Part shown: positions 12,087 through 24,165 of the stretch, piece after piece
Layout: the number at the start of each line of letters is the position of its first letter
Numbering within the stretch: the stretch's first letter is position 1
DNA from: Macrostomum hystrix
Taxonomy: Eukaryota; Platyhelminthes; Macrostomidae
Assembly (NCBI GenBank): GCA_950097015.1
Contig: CATNEN010000005.1
Span: 1,364,001-1,428,000 of the forward strand
DNA length: 64,000 nucleotides
Direction: 5' to 3'
Notes under the pieces: generated by a model
What the model saw: only the letters and a program-made list of their open reading frames with translations
What the model was told of the DNA's origin: nothing
Databases searched by the model: none
Position numbers and translations under genes: made by a program

Positions 12087-15000
12087 ATGCTCAATTGCGC
12101 CGGCTGTCACAAGCAAATATTTGATCAGTATTTGCTCAGTGTGCTCAACCAGTCCTGGCATATCGCCTGCCTGCGATGCCACGACTGCGGCCAGGGACTC
12201 AGCGAGCGCTGCTTCAGCAGAGACGGCCGGCTCTACTGTCGGGCTGACTTCTTCAGGTTGGTGCCTGCTCTAGGTGCTATTGTTGTTGGAGCCTAGGACT
12301 GGGAGGTCCGGAGTTCGAATCTATGACATGACTGAATCCCCTCACTCCCATCTCTTCCGCTCTCATCTCTCCTTCTCCCATCTCTCCCTCTCCCATCTCT
12401 TCCTCTCCCATCTCTCCCTCTCCCATCTCTCCCTCTCCCATCTCTCTCTCCCATCTCTCCCTCTCCCATCTCTCCCTCTCCCATCTCTCCCTCTCCCATC
12501 TCTCCCTCTCCCATCTCTCCCTCTCCCATCCCTCCCTCTCCCATCCCTCCCTCTCCCATCTCTCCTTTCGATCTCGCCTCAATCCCAAAAATGACCTATT
12601 ATATCCTCACAAAACTAAATTGTAAATGTCCATCCCCAATTCAACATTGAGCAGGCGTTTCGGCACCAAGTGCTCCGGCTGCTCGCAGGGCATCTCGCCA
12701 AGCGACCTGGTGAGGCGGACCAGCTGCGGCCGAGTCTACCACCTGAAATGCTTTACCTGTGCTGTCTGCTGGAAACAGCTAGCAACAGGAGACCAGCTGC
12801 TGCTCATCGAGGGTGGAAGAAGATTCGTCTGCAAAGCTGACTGCGGCGTAGCTGCTGCTGCTGCGCCTTCTAAAAAGCAGCCATCAGGTGAGTCTCAACA
12901 CATATCAGATCCTCAGGATCGGGTCAAGATAATCCCAGATCCTCTGGATTGGATTATGATAATCCCAGATCCTCTGGATTGGATCATGATAATCCCAGAT
13001 CCTCAGGATTGGGTCATGATAATCCCAGATCCTCTGGATTGGATCATGATAATCCCAGATCCTCAGGATTGGATCATGATAATCCCAGATCCTCAGGATT
13101 GGGTCATGATAATCCCAGATCCTCAGGATTGGATCATGATAATCCCAGATCCTCAGGATTGGATCATGATCATCCCAGATCCTCAGGATTGGATCATGAT
13201 CATCCCAGATCCTCAGGATTGGATCATGATCATCCCAGATCCTCAGGATTGGATCATGATCATCCCAGATCCTCAGGATTGGATCATGATCATCCCAGAT
13301 CCTCAGGATTGGATCATGATCATCCCAGATCCTCAGGATTGGATCATGATCATCCCAGATCCTCAGGATTGGATCATGATCATCCCAGATCCTCAGGATT
13401 GGATCATGATCATCCCAGATCCTCAGGATTGGATCATGATAATCCCAGATCCTCAGGATTGGATCATGATCATCCCAGATCCTCAGGATTGGATCATGAT
13501 CATCCCAGATCCTCAGGATCGGATCATGATCATCCCAGATCCTCAGGATTGGATCATGATCATCCCAGATCCTCTGGATTGGATCATGATCATCCCAGAT
13601 CCTCAGGATTGGATCATGATCATCCCAGATCCTCTGGATTGGATCATGATCATCCCAGATCCTCAGGATTGGATCATGATCATCCCAGATCCTCAGGATT
13701 GGATCATGATAATCCCAGATCCTCTGGATTAGATCATGATAATCCCAGATCCTCTGGATTGGATCATGATAATCCCAGATCCTCTGGATTGGATCATGAT
13801 AATCCCAGATCCTCTGGATTGGATCATGATAATCCCAGATCCTCAGGATTGGATTATGATAATCCCAGATCGTGAATAGGGTTAATTCACGACCCTCAAA
13901 TTTTAATAAATTGTTATTTTAGATCAAAGTAACTTTCTTAGAATCCCATTTCTAAGGTCAACATTTTTCTTAGAATCACCAAGTCGAGTCTCTCAGTTCC
14001 CATGATCATGTCATTGCTTGCCCCCCCCCCAGATACGCAGACTAAATCTCTTCTTTACACAGTTTGCAAAATAATAGAATATTAGCAACTGAATTTGCGT
14101 CATAGTAACGAAGCAAAAATTTCTTAGCTAAATAACCCTCAACAGGTTTTTTGTAGCACTTGCATAACACCTTAATCCGAGTGTCAAAGGGTGTTTCTTT
14201 CTGTCTGTGCTCAGTATTTTTCTGGGCAGTTTACTATGCCAATTTTAGCTATAAGAATGCTCTTGTGAGCATGGCAACTAGAGCTTAAAGTAGGCTCAAC
14301 CAGACAGACACTGATATATTCCAATGCCCCTGTGTTGCTTCAGATAAACACACAAAAGGTGTCACCAGGTCGGCAGTGATACTTAAAGCAAACAGACAAA
14401 GAGCCAGTAAAGAGAAAGATAATTTAAACAGAAATCTAGATTGAAGAATAGTTTGAGTAAAAGCGTTTGAGATTGAGTATGGGAACTCATTTTGGAACAC
14501 TTCAAATCAATTATTATATTCTATAATTAGTTAGCAACACCTAGCTAAAGTCAGTGATATTAAAAAAACACTTTAGGATCTTTAGCGTTCTCAAATTTCA
14601 TTCTCATAGTATTGTAGAGATTTTGAGCACACAACTAACACAGGTGTGTACATCTGCCCTGACTTTCTCATCTCATGCGGATTCGAGCTTTGGACCGCTT
14701 TGTAGCGTCGAGAGACAATTGCTTTTTTATGTCGAATATTTCTGTCGCATCACTTGAAATAATATGACAAGTCCAGGTTTATTGTGTTTACTTTTTTAGT
14801 CTTAATTCTCACATAGCCCAGGGGGACTCACAGTTGCGTCATGATCACAAAGAAATTTGATTACAATTATATTTTAGTTTTAACTATACAAGTGCCGACT
14901 GGCCATAACACTTCGATGAGTTTGTTAAAGAAAATATTTGATTTCTTCTGGGACATTGTCAAAAAAGCAAGACTAGCTATTACTGTACAGTCTGAGCTGA

Positions 15001-18000
15001 AGTTTACGGAAAATATATGGAATGAGTAAATTTTAAAAGGAGATTTAAATTTCATTTCAGTGTGTGGAAGAGGTTGCTAATTCACAGCAGCATCATCTTA
15101 TTATAATATATTTATATGGCCTCTTCTTCTTAAAAGAAAATTACCCAACCAGTCTAGGAGAATAATAAATATTCTTATCTGCTTAGGCAGTAAGTCATTG
15201 GAAGAATTTCTTTTATGCGAACGAGTGCGTGAGGTTAATAAATATATGGCAAGACTATCAATTAGTTATATAATAATATTATATATAGTTTACGATATTT
15301 TACACGAAATTTCGATATAAAGAAATGTGAAAATGAAACGATTCACAGATTCTGATAGTTGATGTAACACGGTGACACAACCATAGAGCACCGGAAGGTT
15401 GGGTCTAAATTCAGCTGCTAAAATCACTGCCCTAGGGAGTTGGGTATGCGGCTAAAAAATGATTGATCAGACAATGCCATCGATTCAACTACTGATGTCT
15501 TTTGCGGCACGCAAACTGCATCTGCTAGTGACAGCTCTTGATAGAGTTGGCGATTGCTGTGTAGCAGATTGTGGGACTGCGGCTTCAGGGAATTTTGCTC
15601 GGATACTAGTTAGAGAATAGGATAAGACTTAGGGACAGGGCGAGAGGAAAGGGCGAGAGGACAGGGTGAAATGGACTGGGCGAGAGACAGCGGGAGAGAG
15701 ACAGTGAGAGAGACAGTGAGAGTGAGAGAGACAGTGAGAGTGAGAGAGACAGTGAGAGTGAGAGAGACAGTGAGAGAGACAGTGAGAGTGAGAGAGACAG
15801 TGAGAGTGAGAGAGACAGTGAGAGTGAGAGAGATAGTGAGAGTGAGAGAGACAGTGAGAGTGAGAGAGACAGTGAGAGTGAGAGAGACAGTGAGAGTGAG
15901 AGAGACAGTGAGAGTGAGAGAGACATTGAGAGTGAGAGAGACATTGAGAGTGAGAGAGACAGTGAGAGTGAGAGAGACAGTGAGAGAGACAGTGAGAGTG
16001 GGAGAGACAGTGAGAGTGGGAGAGACAGTGAGAGTGAGAGAGACAGTGAGAGTGAGAGAGGCAGTGAGAGTGAGAGAGACAATGAGAGTGAGAGAGACAT
16101 TGAGAGTGAGAGAGACATTGAGAGTGAGAGAGACAGTGAGAGTGAGAGAGACAGTGAGAGAGACAGTGAGAGTGGGAGAGACAGTGAGAGTGGGAGAGAC
16201 AGTGAGAGTGAGAGAGACAGTGAGAGAGACAGTGAGAGTGAGAGAGACAGTGAGAGTGAGAGAGACAGTGAGAGTGAGAGAGACAGTGAGAGTGAGAGAG
16301 ACAGTGAGAGTGAGAGAGACAGTGAGAGAGACAGTGAGAGTGAGAGAGACAGTGAGAGTGAGAGAGACAGTGAGAGAGGCAGTGAGAGTGAGAGAGACAG
16401 TGAGAGAGACAGTGAGAGTGAGAGAGGCAGTGAGAGTGAAAGAGACAGTGAGAGAGACAGTGAGAGTGGGAGAGACAGTGAGAGTGGGAGAGACAGGAGA
16501 GACAGGGAGAGAGAGTGAGAGGGAGATAGTGAAAGAGTGACAGTAGAGGGAGACTGTTGAAAGAGTGACAGTAGAGGGAGACTGTTGAAAGAGTGACAGT
16601 ATTGGGAGACTGTTGAAAGAGTGACAGTAGTGGGAGACTGTTGAAAGAGTGACAGTAGAGGGAGACTGTTGAAAGAGTGACAGTAGAGGGAGACTGTTGA
16701 AAGAGTGACAGTAGAGGGAGACTGTTGAAAGAGTGACAGTAGAGGGAGACTGTTGAAAGAGTGACAGTGGAGGGAGATAAGATAAGAGTAACGGGGTGAG
16801 ACACGGGTGATATAAGGGGTAAGATGGACAGATGGGTGATCAGCTGTGTCCAATACCGCAGTATAATATATTCTCATAAATTCTCATAATATAGTCGGCA
16901 TGAAAATAAAATCAATAGCGACTGTTTTCCAGCGCCAGACTATACATACTTGAGTGTCAATAGCGGCTGACAAGTCTAGGCTAGCCGGTCTGCATTTTAA
17001 GAAGGCTTGTATATAAGGTGCTTGTGTCGGATTAAGGCACTCTGTTCAGCATGTATTTCTGTATGTATTTTATGAATAGACATATGCTATAACTTGTAGA
17101 AAATTATTGCTGCAAAAAATATTCTGTAAGAACTGTGTGTTTCTCTTTTCTCGCTTCCGGTGGAAATTTGGCATTTTTGACAAAAAACAGAAGCAAATGA
17201 ATGTCTGCATAAATTATGCTAATTCGTTTATACTCTTACGTGAAAATAGTTTTGCTGGTCCCGAGCTCGAATCCGCGCCAAGGCCATTTGAGAGTGCACA
17301 CTGCCTTACGATGAATGAAAAAGTAATTAAAAATGCTATGAATTCAATTCTAGATTTTAACAGGTCCCAAAAACTCGATGGACCTATCGATGCAACGGAC
17401 CAGAAGCAGTTAGCTGTCAGATCAAGCTGTCGGTCAACTAGCTTTCGACACAATGAGCCAGAAGAGGTTAAAAGAAGCTATGAGAAAATTGACAGCGTGA
17501 ACGAGCTGGAGGAAACGAAACAAGAAGAAGACAATGACGATGAGGAAATATTCTACGCCGATGAAGCTGACGACAATCACAGCGGCGAGGATCCAGAAGC
17601 TGATCTCGATGACGACACTGCCAGTAGAGCTTCAATGGCTGTCGCATCTTCTGCCGCCGCAGCAGCCGCCGCAGCCTCAGCTAGTAGCAAGCGTCGAGGT
17701 CCACGGACAACCATCAAAGCCAAGCAGCTGGAGACTTTGAAGTCGGCTTTCGCGGCGACGCCGAAGCCAACTAGACACATTCGAGAGCAGCTGGCACAGG
17801 AGACTGGTCTCAACATGAGGGTGATTCAGGTCACTATCGCTCACTATCTACATAGATCTAGCCGTGTGCTCTGTGCGCTTAGATACTATCTAGATACAAG
17901 TACATACCATCTAGCTACAAGTACCATCTAGATACAAGTAGATACCATCTAGATACAAGTAGATACCATCTAGATACAAGTAGATACCATCTAGATACAA

Positions 18001-21000
18001 GTAGATACCATCTAGATACAAGTAGATACCATCTAGATACAAGTAGATACCATCTAGATACAAGTAGATACCATCTAGATACAAGTAGATACCATCTAGA
18101 TACAAGTAGATACCATCTAGATACAAGTAGATACCATCTAGATACAAGTAGATACCATCTAGATACAAGTAGATACCATCTAGATACAAGTAGATACCAT
18201 CTAGATACAAGTAGATACCATCTAGATACAAGTAGATACCATCTAGATACAAGTAGATACCATCTAGATACAAGTAGATACCATCTAGATACAAGTAGAT
18301 ACCATCTAGATACAAGTAGATACCATCTAGCTACAACCCTACAAGTAGATACCATCTAGATACAAGTAGATACCATCTAGATACAAGTAGATACCATCTA
18401 GATACAAGTAGATACCATCTAGATACAAGTAAATACTACCTGGATACGCAGAAATACTATCTAGATTCATAATGTCTAGGTACTAGGTGATTGCAATATT
18501 GTAATCTTGACAAGCAACACCAATAAATAATGCATCGGCAATTTTTTAGAGATTTACACACACATTTATTTAGGTCATATCAGACCGACTAAGGCATTAA
18601 CGTTTTTGATAGCAGATGGATAGCTAGTTCCTGTTTGGTTAGTTAGAAACTGAAGTAAATAAAGTATGCATCAACTGGCTGTTCTCAAATTTCTCAAACC
18701 CTTGAGGATTAGCTGGCTAACACGGTGTATGACAGGGCTGTTTAGTTCAAACAGGGTTTGAAATTTCATAGCATCTAGCTTATGCGCTTTCACAGCTTCT
18801 AAGCAGTTTCGGCCATAGACTAAAGACTAAATTCGAATTAATTAAAAGTGCCAACGCGGTTGCAGGTTTGGTTTCAAAATCGGCGGAGCAAGGAACGCCG
18901 GCTGAAGCACCTCAACGCACTGGGTGCCAGGCGGGGATTTTTTAGGAACTCGAGGCGATTCAGGACAATGCGAAATGGCGAGCTTGTTATGGCTGCTCAC
19001 GATGGGGAAAGCGGCGGCCTTATGTCCTTCGCCGGCGGATATTTCGGTTGGTAACATTGTGCTTTAAGTGTGGACCCACTTTTCCTCGTTGACCCATCTT
19101 CCCCGTTGACCCACTTTTCCCCGTTGACCCATCTTCCCCGTTGATCCATCTTCTCATTCTCACACTTGACCCATTCTCATGCTTGACTCATTCTCATAGT
19201 TGACCCATTCTCATAGTTGACTCATTCTCATAGTTGACTCATTCTCATAGTTGACTCATTCTCATAGCTGACTCATTCTCATACTTGACTCATTCTCATA
19301 CTTGACTCATTCTCATAGCTGACTCATTCTCATACTTGACTCATTCTCATAGTTGACTCATTCTCATAGTTGACTCATTCTCATACTTGACTCATTCTCA
19401 TATCTGACTCATTCTCATACTTGACTCATTCTCATAGTTGACTCATTCTCATACTTGACTCATTCTCATAGCTGACTCATTCTCATACTTGACTCATTCT
19501 CATAGTTGACTCATTCTCAGACTTGACTCATTCTGATAGTTGACCCATTCGACTTGTTGACCCATTCTCATGCTTGACTCATTCTCATAGTTGACCCATT
19601 CTCATAGTTGACTCATTCTCATACTTGACTCATTCTCATACTTGACTCATTCTCATAGCTGACTCATTCTCATAGTTGACTCATTCTCATAGTTGACTCA
19701 TTCTCATACTTGACTCATTCTCATAGTTGACTCATTCTCATAGTTGACTCATTCTCATAGCTGACTCATTCTCATACTTGACTCATTCTCATACTTGACT
19801 CATTCTCATACTTGACTCATTCTCATACTTGACTCATTCTCATACTTGACTCATTCTCATAGTTGACTCATTCGACTTGTTGACCCATTCTCATAGTTGA
19901 CTCATTCTCATAGTTGACTCATTCTCATAGCTGACTCATTCTCATACTTGACTCATTCTCATACTTGACTCCTTCTCATACTTGACTCATTCTCATACTT
20001 GACTCATTCTCATACTTGACTCATTCTCATACTTGACTCATTCTCATACTTGACTCATTCTCATAGTTGACTCATTCTCAGACTTGACTCATTCTGATAG
20101 TTGACCCATTCGACTTGTTGACCCATTCTCATACTTGACTCATTCTCATAGTTGACCCATTCTCATAGTTGACCCATTCTCACATTTGACCTATTTTCCC
20201 TGCTGACCCATCCACCTAGTTGAGCCATTTCCCTTGCTGACCCATTTTATCCAATGAATAATTTAACTTGTTAAACCGTAGTTTTCGCAAATAAATGTTC
20301 CTTTTCATGCAGTACATCCTTGACCCACACTATCATCCAACACCTCAGATGGGTCAAACTACTTCTCTAGCTTCCATCCGGCTCAATTTTACCAAGCCGC
20401 CGCCGCCGCCGCAGCCGCAGCCGCCGCCGCTTCAGCAGCGTCAGTCGACTCAATGCACCCGACAACTTCATCTGCACTTCTGGGAATTCCCTGTATGAGC
20501 GATTTGTTTATCGATTTGTTAAGCTTTTGACCCATCGACTTATAAATCACTCTACTTATTGACTCATGACTCATTGACCCACTGATTCACTGACCCATTG
20601 ACTCACTGACCCATTGACCTACTGACCCATTGACCTACTGACCCATTGACTCACTGACCCATTGACCTACTGACCAATAGACTCACTGACCCATTGACTC
20701 ACTGACCCATTGACCTACTGACCCATTGACCTACTGACCCATTGACTCACTGACCCATTGACCTACTGACCAATTGACTCACTGACCCATTGACCTATTG
20801 ACCCATTGACTCACTGACCCATTGACTCACTGACCCATTAACTCACTGACCCATTGACCTATTGACCCATTGACTCACTGACCCATTGACTCACTGACCC
20901 ATTGACTCACTGACCCATAGAATCCTTGACCCAAAATTTTTAGGCTCCCAGACAGACAGCACAGGCAGTGACAGTCGCCAGCAAGTCTACTGTCCTCTGT

Positions 21001-21167
21001 CTGAAATCGGTCAAATTGCCCAGCAACCGTTGCTGCCGATGTCCCGAGACTCAAGCCGGTCCATGGGAGCAGACAGTGTTGAAGAGTCCAACAGATTGAG
21101 CACTGCTCAAAGAATTCAGTCTACTTCAAACTCGCAGCAGCTGTGCAGCCCCATCGAAACTTGGTGA
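12087..21167 (+). CDS. Lhx1/5: Lhx1/5 (Lim1-type) LIM-homeodomain transcription factor, complete
   Basis: Exons 12087-12256, 12655-12887, 17354-17829, 18866-19046, 20349-20492 and 20944-21167; phases agree and the sum is 1428 nt (475 aa). Nuclear transcription factor for neural and axial patterning. Residues about 1-57 form LIM1 ([28 protein letters not shown]); about 58-118 LIM2 ([28 protein letters not shown]). An acidic linker and an alanine run precede the homeodomain at about 247-306 ([51 protein letters not shown]). [15 protein letters not shown] after helix 3 is diagnostic for Lhx1/5 against other LIM-HD classes. The C-terminus has a polyalanine run and ends in ETW, like the terminal W of Lhx1. 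An intron splits the homeodomain before VWFQN, a common LIM-HD position. The first ATG lies directly before LIM1. The exon 3 acceptor (17353) is phase-compatible but less certain than the others. Confidence 0.95.
12333..12570. repeat. Pyrimidine-rich 14 bp minisatellite, Lhx1/5 intron 1
   Basis: Repeats of TCTCCCTCTCCCAT fill most of the 398 bp intron between the LIM1 and LIM2 exons. Confidence 0.9.
12904..13872. repeat. 30 bp minisatellite, Lhx1/5 intron 2
   Basis: About 32 copies of a 30 bp unit: AGATCCTCAGGATTGGATCA followed by TGATCATCCC. It starts 16 bp after the exon 2 donor. The unit is rich in palindromes (ATGATCAT, TCCTCAGGA). Since 30 is a multiple of three and no stop occurs in the exon 2 frame, that frame stays open to about 13732. 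Confidence 0.95.
13873..15641. other. Unique AT-rich part of Lhx1/5 intron 2
   Basis: No array, transposon signature or supported exon. This is the largest non-repetitive intron block of the gene and is where intronic control elements would most likely lie; none can be named from sequence alone. Confidence 0.5.
15642..16505. repeat. Purine-rich GAGAGACAGTGAGAGT array, Lhx1/5 intron 2
   Basis: The plus strand is built from GAGAGTGAGAGAGACAGT units of 12 and 18 bp with almost no pyrimidine except the spaced C and T. Long minus-strand frames of alternating L and S are translations of this array. Confidence 0.93.
16535..16775. repeat. 28 bp minisatellite, Lhx1/5 intron 2
   Basis: About eight copies of GAGTGACAGTAGAGGGAGAC followed by TGTTGAAA, adjoining the purine-rich array. 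The stretch 16776-17353 is unique. Confidence 0.9.
17881..18470. repeat. 21 bp minisatellite, Lhx1/5 intron 3
   Basis: About 27 nearly perfect copies of a 21 bp unit (ATCTAGATACAAGTAGATAC plus C) with the palindrome TCTAGA, starting about 50 bp after the homeodomain exon donor. The rest of the intron (18471-18865) is unique. Confidence 0.95.
19075..20245. repeat. 17 bp minisatellite, Lhx1/5 intron 4
   Basis: About 68 copies of TCATACTTGACTCATTC with TCATAGTTGAC and TCATAGCTGAC variants, beginning about 28 bp after the donor at 19047. Confidence 0.95.
20545..20935. repeat. Minisatellite of CTGACCCATTGACTCA, Lhx1/5 intron 5
   Basis: 16 bp units (CTGACCCATTGACTCA, with ACCTA and ACCAA variants) fill most of the intron and end about 10 bp before the acceptor at 20943. 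The motif resembles that of intron 4 (both contain TGACTCATT/TGACCCATT). Confidence 0.9.
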
Positions 21168-21384
21168 TTTTCCTGCCACAGTTTTGTGAAAAAGAGATTG
21201 AACAGAATACGGTTTCTCTAATGAAAATGTTTAGTGATCATTTGTCGTCTAGAAAAAATATATTCATGTATTTAACAATGATAAAGTATCACAGAGCTCA
21301 CGCGTATTACTAGTATCCAAAAAAACATGTGCAATGTCTTCGTGACACCTGTGGTAACACTACCACATAATAGTGACTTTGCAC

Positions 21385-21390
21385 AATAAA
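21385..21390 (+). promoter_or_regulatory. Poly(A) signal AATAAA for Lhx1/5
   Basis: AATAAA 218 bp after the Lhx1/5 stop codon, in a unique AT-rich 3' region that precedes the next array. Confidence 0.6.
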
Positions 21391-21479
21391 TTTTGACCTA
21401 TTGTTGCTGTAGTGTTAATTACTTTATTGTCTAGTGTTGAGAATCTTCATTTTAACTTTTTGCCTTCCTTTATAGCGTA

Positions 21480-21797
21480 CCATCGTATCTACCCTCCCTG
21501 TCTTATCTACCCTCCCTGCCTTATCTACCCTCCCTGCCTTATCTACCCTCCCTGCCTTATCTACCCTCCCTGGCTTATCTACATTCCCTGTCTTATCTAC
21601 CCTCCCTGTCTTATCTACATTCCCTGTCTTATCTACCCTCCCTGCCTTATCTACATTCCCTGTCTTATCTACCCTCCCTGCCTTATCTACATTCCCTGTC
21701 TTATCTACCCTCCCTGTCTTATCTACATTCCCTGTCTTATCTACATTCCCTGTCTTATCTACCCTCCCTGCCTTATCTACCCTCCCTCCCTTATCTA
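21480..21797. repeat. 18 bp minisatellite, left part (split by mariner)
   Basis: Units CTACCCTCCCTGCCTTAT and CTACATTCCCTGTCTTAT. The array is interrupted by the mariner-like element and continues at 23174. Confidence 0.93.
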
Positions 21798-23173
21798 CGA
21801 GGGGTGTCCAAAAAGTAGTGATACTTTTGCTCGTATAGCCTTACTGCATGCTTGAAAATCAGCAAGTTTGGTGTTGTTGGAAAGCGAAAAATATCAGCTT
21901 TAATTTGACTGCAAACATTTAACAAAAAGACAACCTATAACAAAGTTATGAATAGAAACACACAACAAGGTCAGCCATAGAGTTACAATGAATTTATGCA
22001 TGGTGTAACAGGTCAAGAAGTTTCGACAGTTAGTACGACTCATCATCATCAGGGAGGGAAGCTTTCTCCACATAATTACCCCCCGATTGCACGCACTTCT
22101 TCCAGCGACGAAACAAGCTTACAATCGCATCTGCGTAGATCTGTGGTGGGTCGGAACCCTTCAGTGTCCACACTTTAGACTCTTGCTTTGTCGGCGGGTC
22201 AAAATGTGGAACCCACGTCTCGTCGCCAGTAACAATCAACTGGCGGAACTGATTCCAGCCACCGCGTTGACTTACCAGATTCAGGTTCCCTTGGCATGTC
22301 TGCTGGCGCTGCAGTCGCATATCAGCAGTGAGGAGCTTTGGGACCCAGCGGGCGCTCAGCTTAACGAAGTTCATATTGGTCAGGCATAGATGAACCGTTG
22401 ATCGTGGGGTGTCGAGTCTGTCAGCAATCTCACGAATTGTCATTCTGCAGTCTTCTTCCAGCAGATCAAGAATCCGGTCAGCCAAAGCCTTTGAGCTTGG
22501 TGTAGATGGCCTTCCTGGCCTTGGCAAGTCAGCCAAATTTGTTCTTCCTGACTCAAATTGCTCGACCCATCTGTACACCGTCATGCGACTTACTGCTTCG
22601 GCTCCGTGAATGCTGCACAGATGATGGTAAATCTCCTGTCCACTTTTCCCAATACTCCATAGTGTGTGAATTGCGTGTCGCTGTCCTTCCTTTGAGCGCA
22701 CGTCCGTAACTGTCAGTTGAACAGAATCTGGTCTTGAAAAAGCAAGCACTTGTGAAAGAAAAATGAGCTGGCAGTGCAGAAGCAGGCAGGCAGGCAGAAG
22801 CAAGCTGGCAGTGCAAAGAAGACTTAGCCACAATTTTACCACAGACCAAAAAGCAACCCTCGTACGCTCGTAAATTGCTACCCCAGTATTTATTGGTTTA
22901 CATTTATTGATTTGTTAAGCTCTAAAGCTTCATGAATCTTTGAGGCAGATAAAAACTCAACAAAGTCAACCATACAGTATTTTTGTAAGTCTATGAGCAA
23001 CCCTTGCTCAAATAGACAGTGATAACTTTTTTTAAAAACAACATATGAGGATGATTTTTTAGTCAAATTAAAGCTGATATTTTTCGCTTTCCAACAACAC
23101 CAAACTTGCTGATTTTCAAGCATGCAGTAAGGCTATACGAGCAAAAGTATCACTACTTTTTGGACACCCCTCG
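21798..23173 (-). mobile_element. Mariner-like element, internally deleted, 1376 bp
   Basis: Flanked by TA on both sides (21796-21797, 23174-23175), the Tc1/mariner target duplication. Terminal inverted repeats start CGAGGGGTGTCCAAAAAGTA and are 113 bp long (21798-21910 and 23061-23173) with no mismatch by eye. That is long for a classical mariner (about 30 bp) but known in other lineages. Inserted in the 18 bp minisatellite. Confidence 0.95.
22030..22842 (-). pseudogene. Mariner transposase remnant, catalytic core deleted
   Basis: Minus-strand frame with the paired helix-turn-helix DNA-binding half (IYHHLCSIHGAEAVSRMTVY, PRPGRPS, MTIREIADRL) and the first catalytic aspartate in TGDETWVPHFDP. 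After KVWTLKGSDPP it jumps directly to the C-terminal end (FRRWKKCVQSGGNYVEK). The segment that should carry the second and third catalytic acids is absent, so the protein cannot be an active transposase. The frame upstream of about TDVRSKEGQ is probably untranslated leader. Such copies can be mobilised in trans or act as repressors. Confidence 0.9.
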
Positions 23174-23965
23174 TACATTCCCTCCCTTATCTACATTCCC
23201 TGTCTTATTTACCCTCCCTGTCTTATCTACCCTCCCTGCCTTATCTACCCTCCCTGTCTTATCTACCCTCCCTCCCTTATCTACATTCCCTGTCTTATCT
23301 ACCCTCCCTGCCTTATCTACCCTCCATGCCTTATCTACCCTCCCTGTCTTATCTACCCTCCCTGCCTTATCTACCCTCCCTGTCTTATTTACCTTCCCTG
23401 TCTTATCTACCATCCCTGTCTTATCTACCATCCCTGTCTTATCTACCCTCCCTGTCTTATCTACCATCCCTGTCTTATCTACCCTCCCTGTCTTATCTAC
23501 CCTCCCTGCCTTATCTACCCTCCCTGCCTTATCTACCCTCCCTGCCTTATCTACCCTCCCTCCCTTATCTACCCTCCCTGTCTTATCTACCCTCCCTGCC
23601 TTATCTACCCTCCCTGTCTTATCTACCCTCCCTGTCTTATCTACCCTCCCTGTGTTATCTACCCTCCCTGTCTTATCTACCCTCCCTCCCTTATCTACCC
23701 TCCCTGTCTTATCTACCCTCCCTCCCTTATCTACAATTCCTGTCTTATCTACCCTCCCTGTCTTATCTACCCTCCCTGCCTTATCTACCCTCCCTCCCTT
23801 ATCTACATTCCCTGCCTTATCTACCCTCACTGTCTTATCTACCCTCCCTGCCTTATCTACCCTCCCTGTCTTATCTACCCTCCCTGCCTTATCTACCCTC
23901 CCTGTCTTATCTACCCTCCCTGTCTTATCTCCCATCCCTGTCTTATCTACCCTCCCTCCCTAATC
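23174..23965. repeat. 18 bp minisatellite, right part
   Basis: Continuation of 21480-21797: about 44 copies of CTACCCTCCCTGTCTTAT. Long frames in both strands are translations of the array. Confidence 0.93.
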
Positions 23966-23975
23966 TACCCTCCCT

Positions 23976-24165
23976 CACAGCTACCTCACAATCTACTAGA
24001 ATCTACCTCACAATCTACTAGAATCTACCTCACAATCTACTAGAGTCTACCTCACAATCTACAAGAATCTACCTCACAATCTACAAGAATCTACCTCACA
24101 ATCTACAAGAATCTACCTCACAATCTACAAGAATGTACCTCACAATCTACTAGAGTCTACTTCAC
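23976..24165. repeat. 22 bp minisatellite, short left block
   Basis: Units ACAATCTACTAGAATCTACC plus TC, the same family as 24765-27230; directly abuts the 18 bp array. Confidence 0.9.

Noticed and set aside
12287-12333. tRNA-like box B (GAGTTCGAATCTATGAC) in Lhx1/5 intron 1.
   Set aside because: No convincing box A, acceptor stem or SINE body; too weak to call as tRNA or SINE.
15606-16877. Two long minus-strand frames of about 400 codons (Leu/Ser and Ser/His/Cys repeats).
   Set aside because: They are translations of the GAGAGTGAGAGAGACAGT array; several frames on both strands are open at once and there is no complexity.
23106-24021. Open frames in both strands with PALSTLPVLST or VDKTGRVDKAG repeats.
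   Set aside because: The unit is 18 bp, a multiple of three without stops; all frames reflect the minisatellite.
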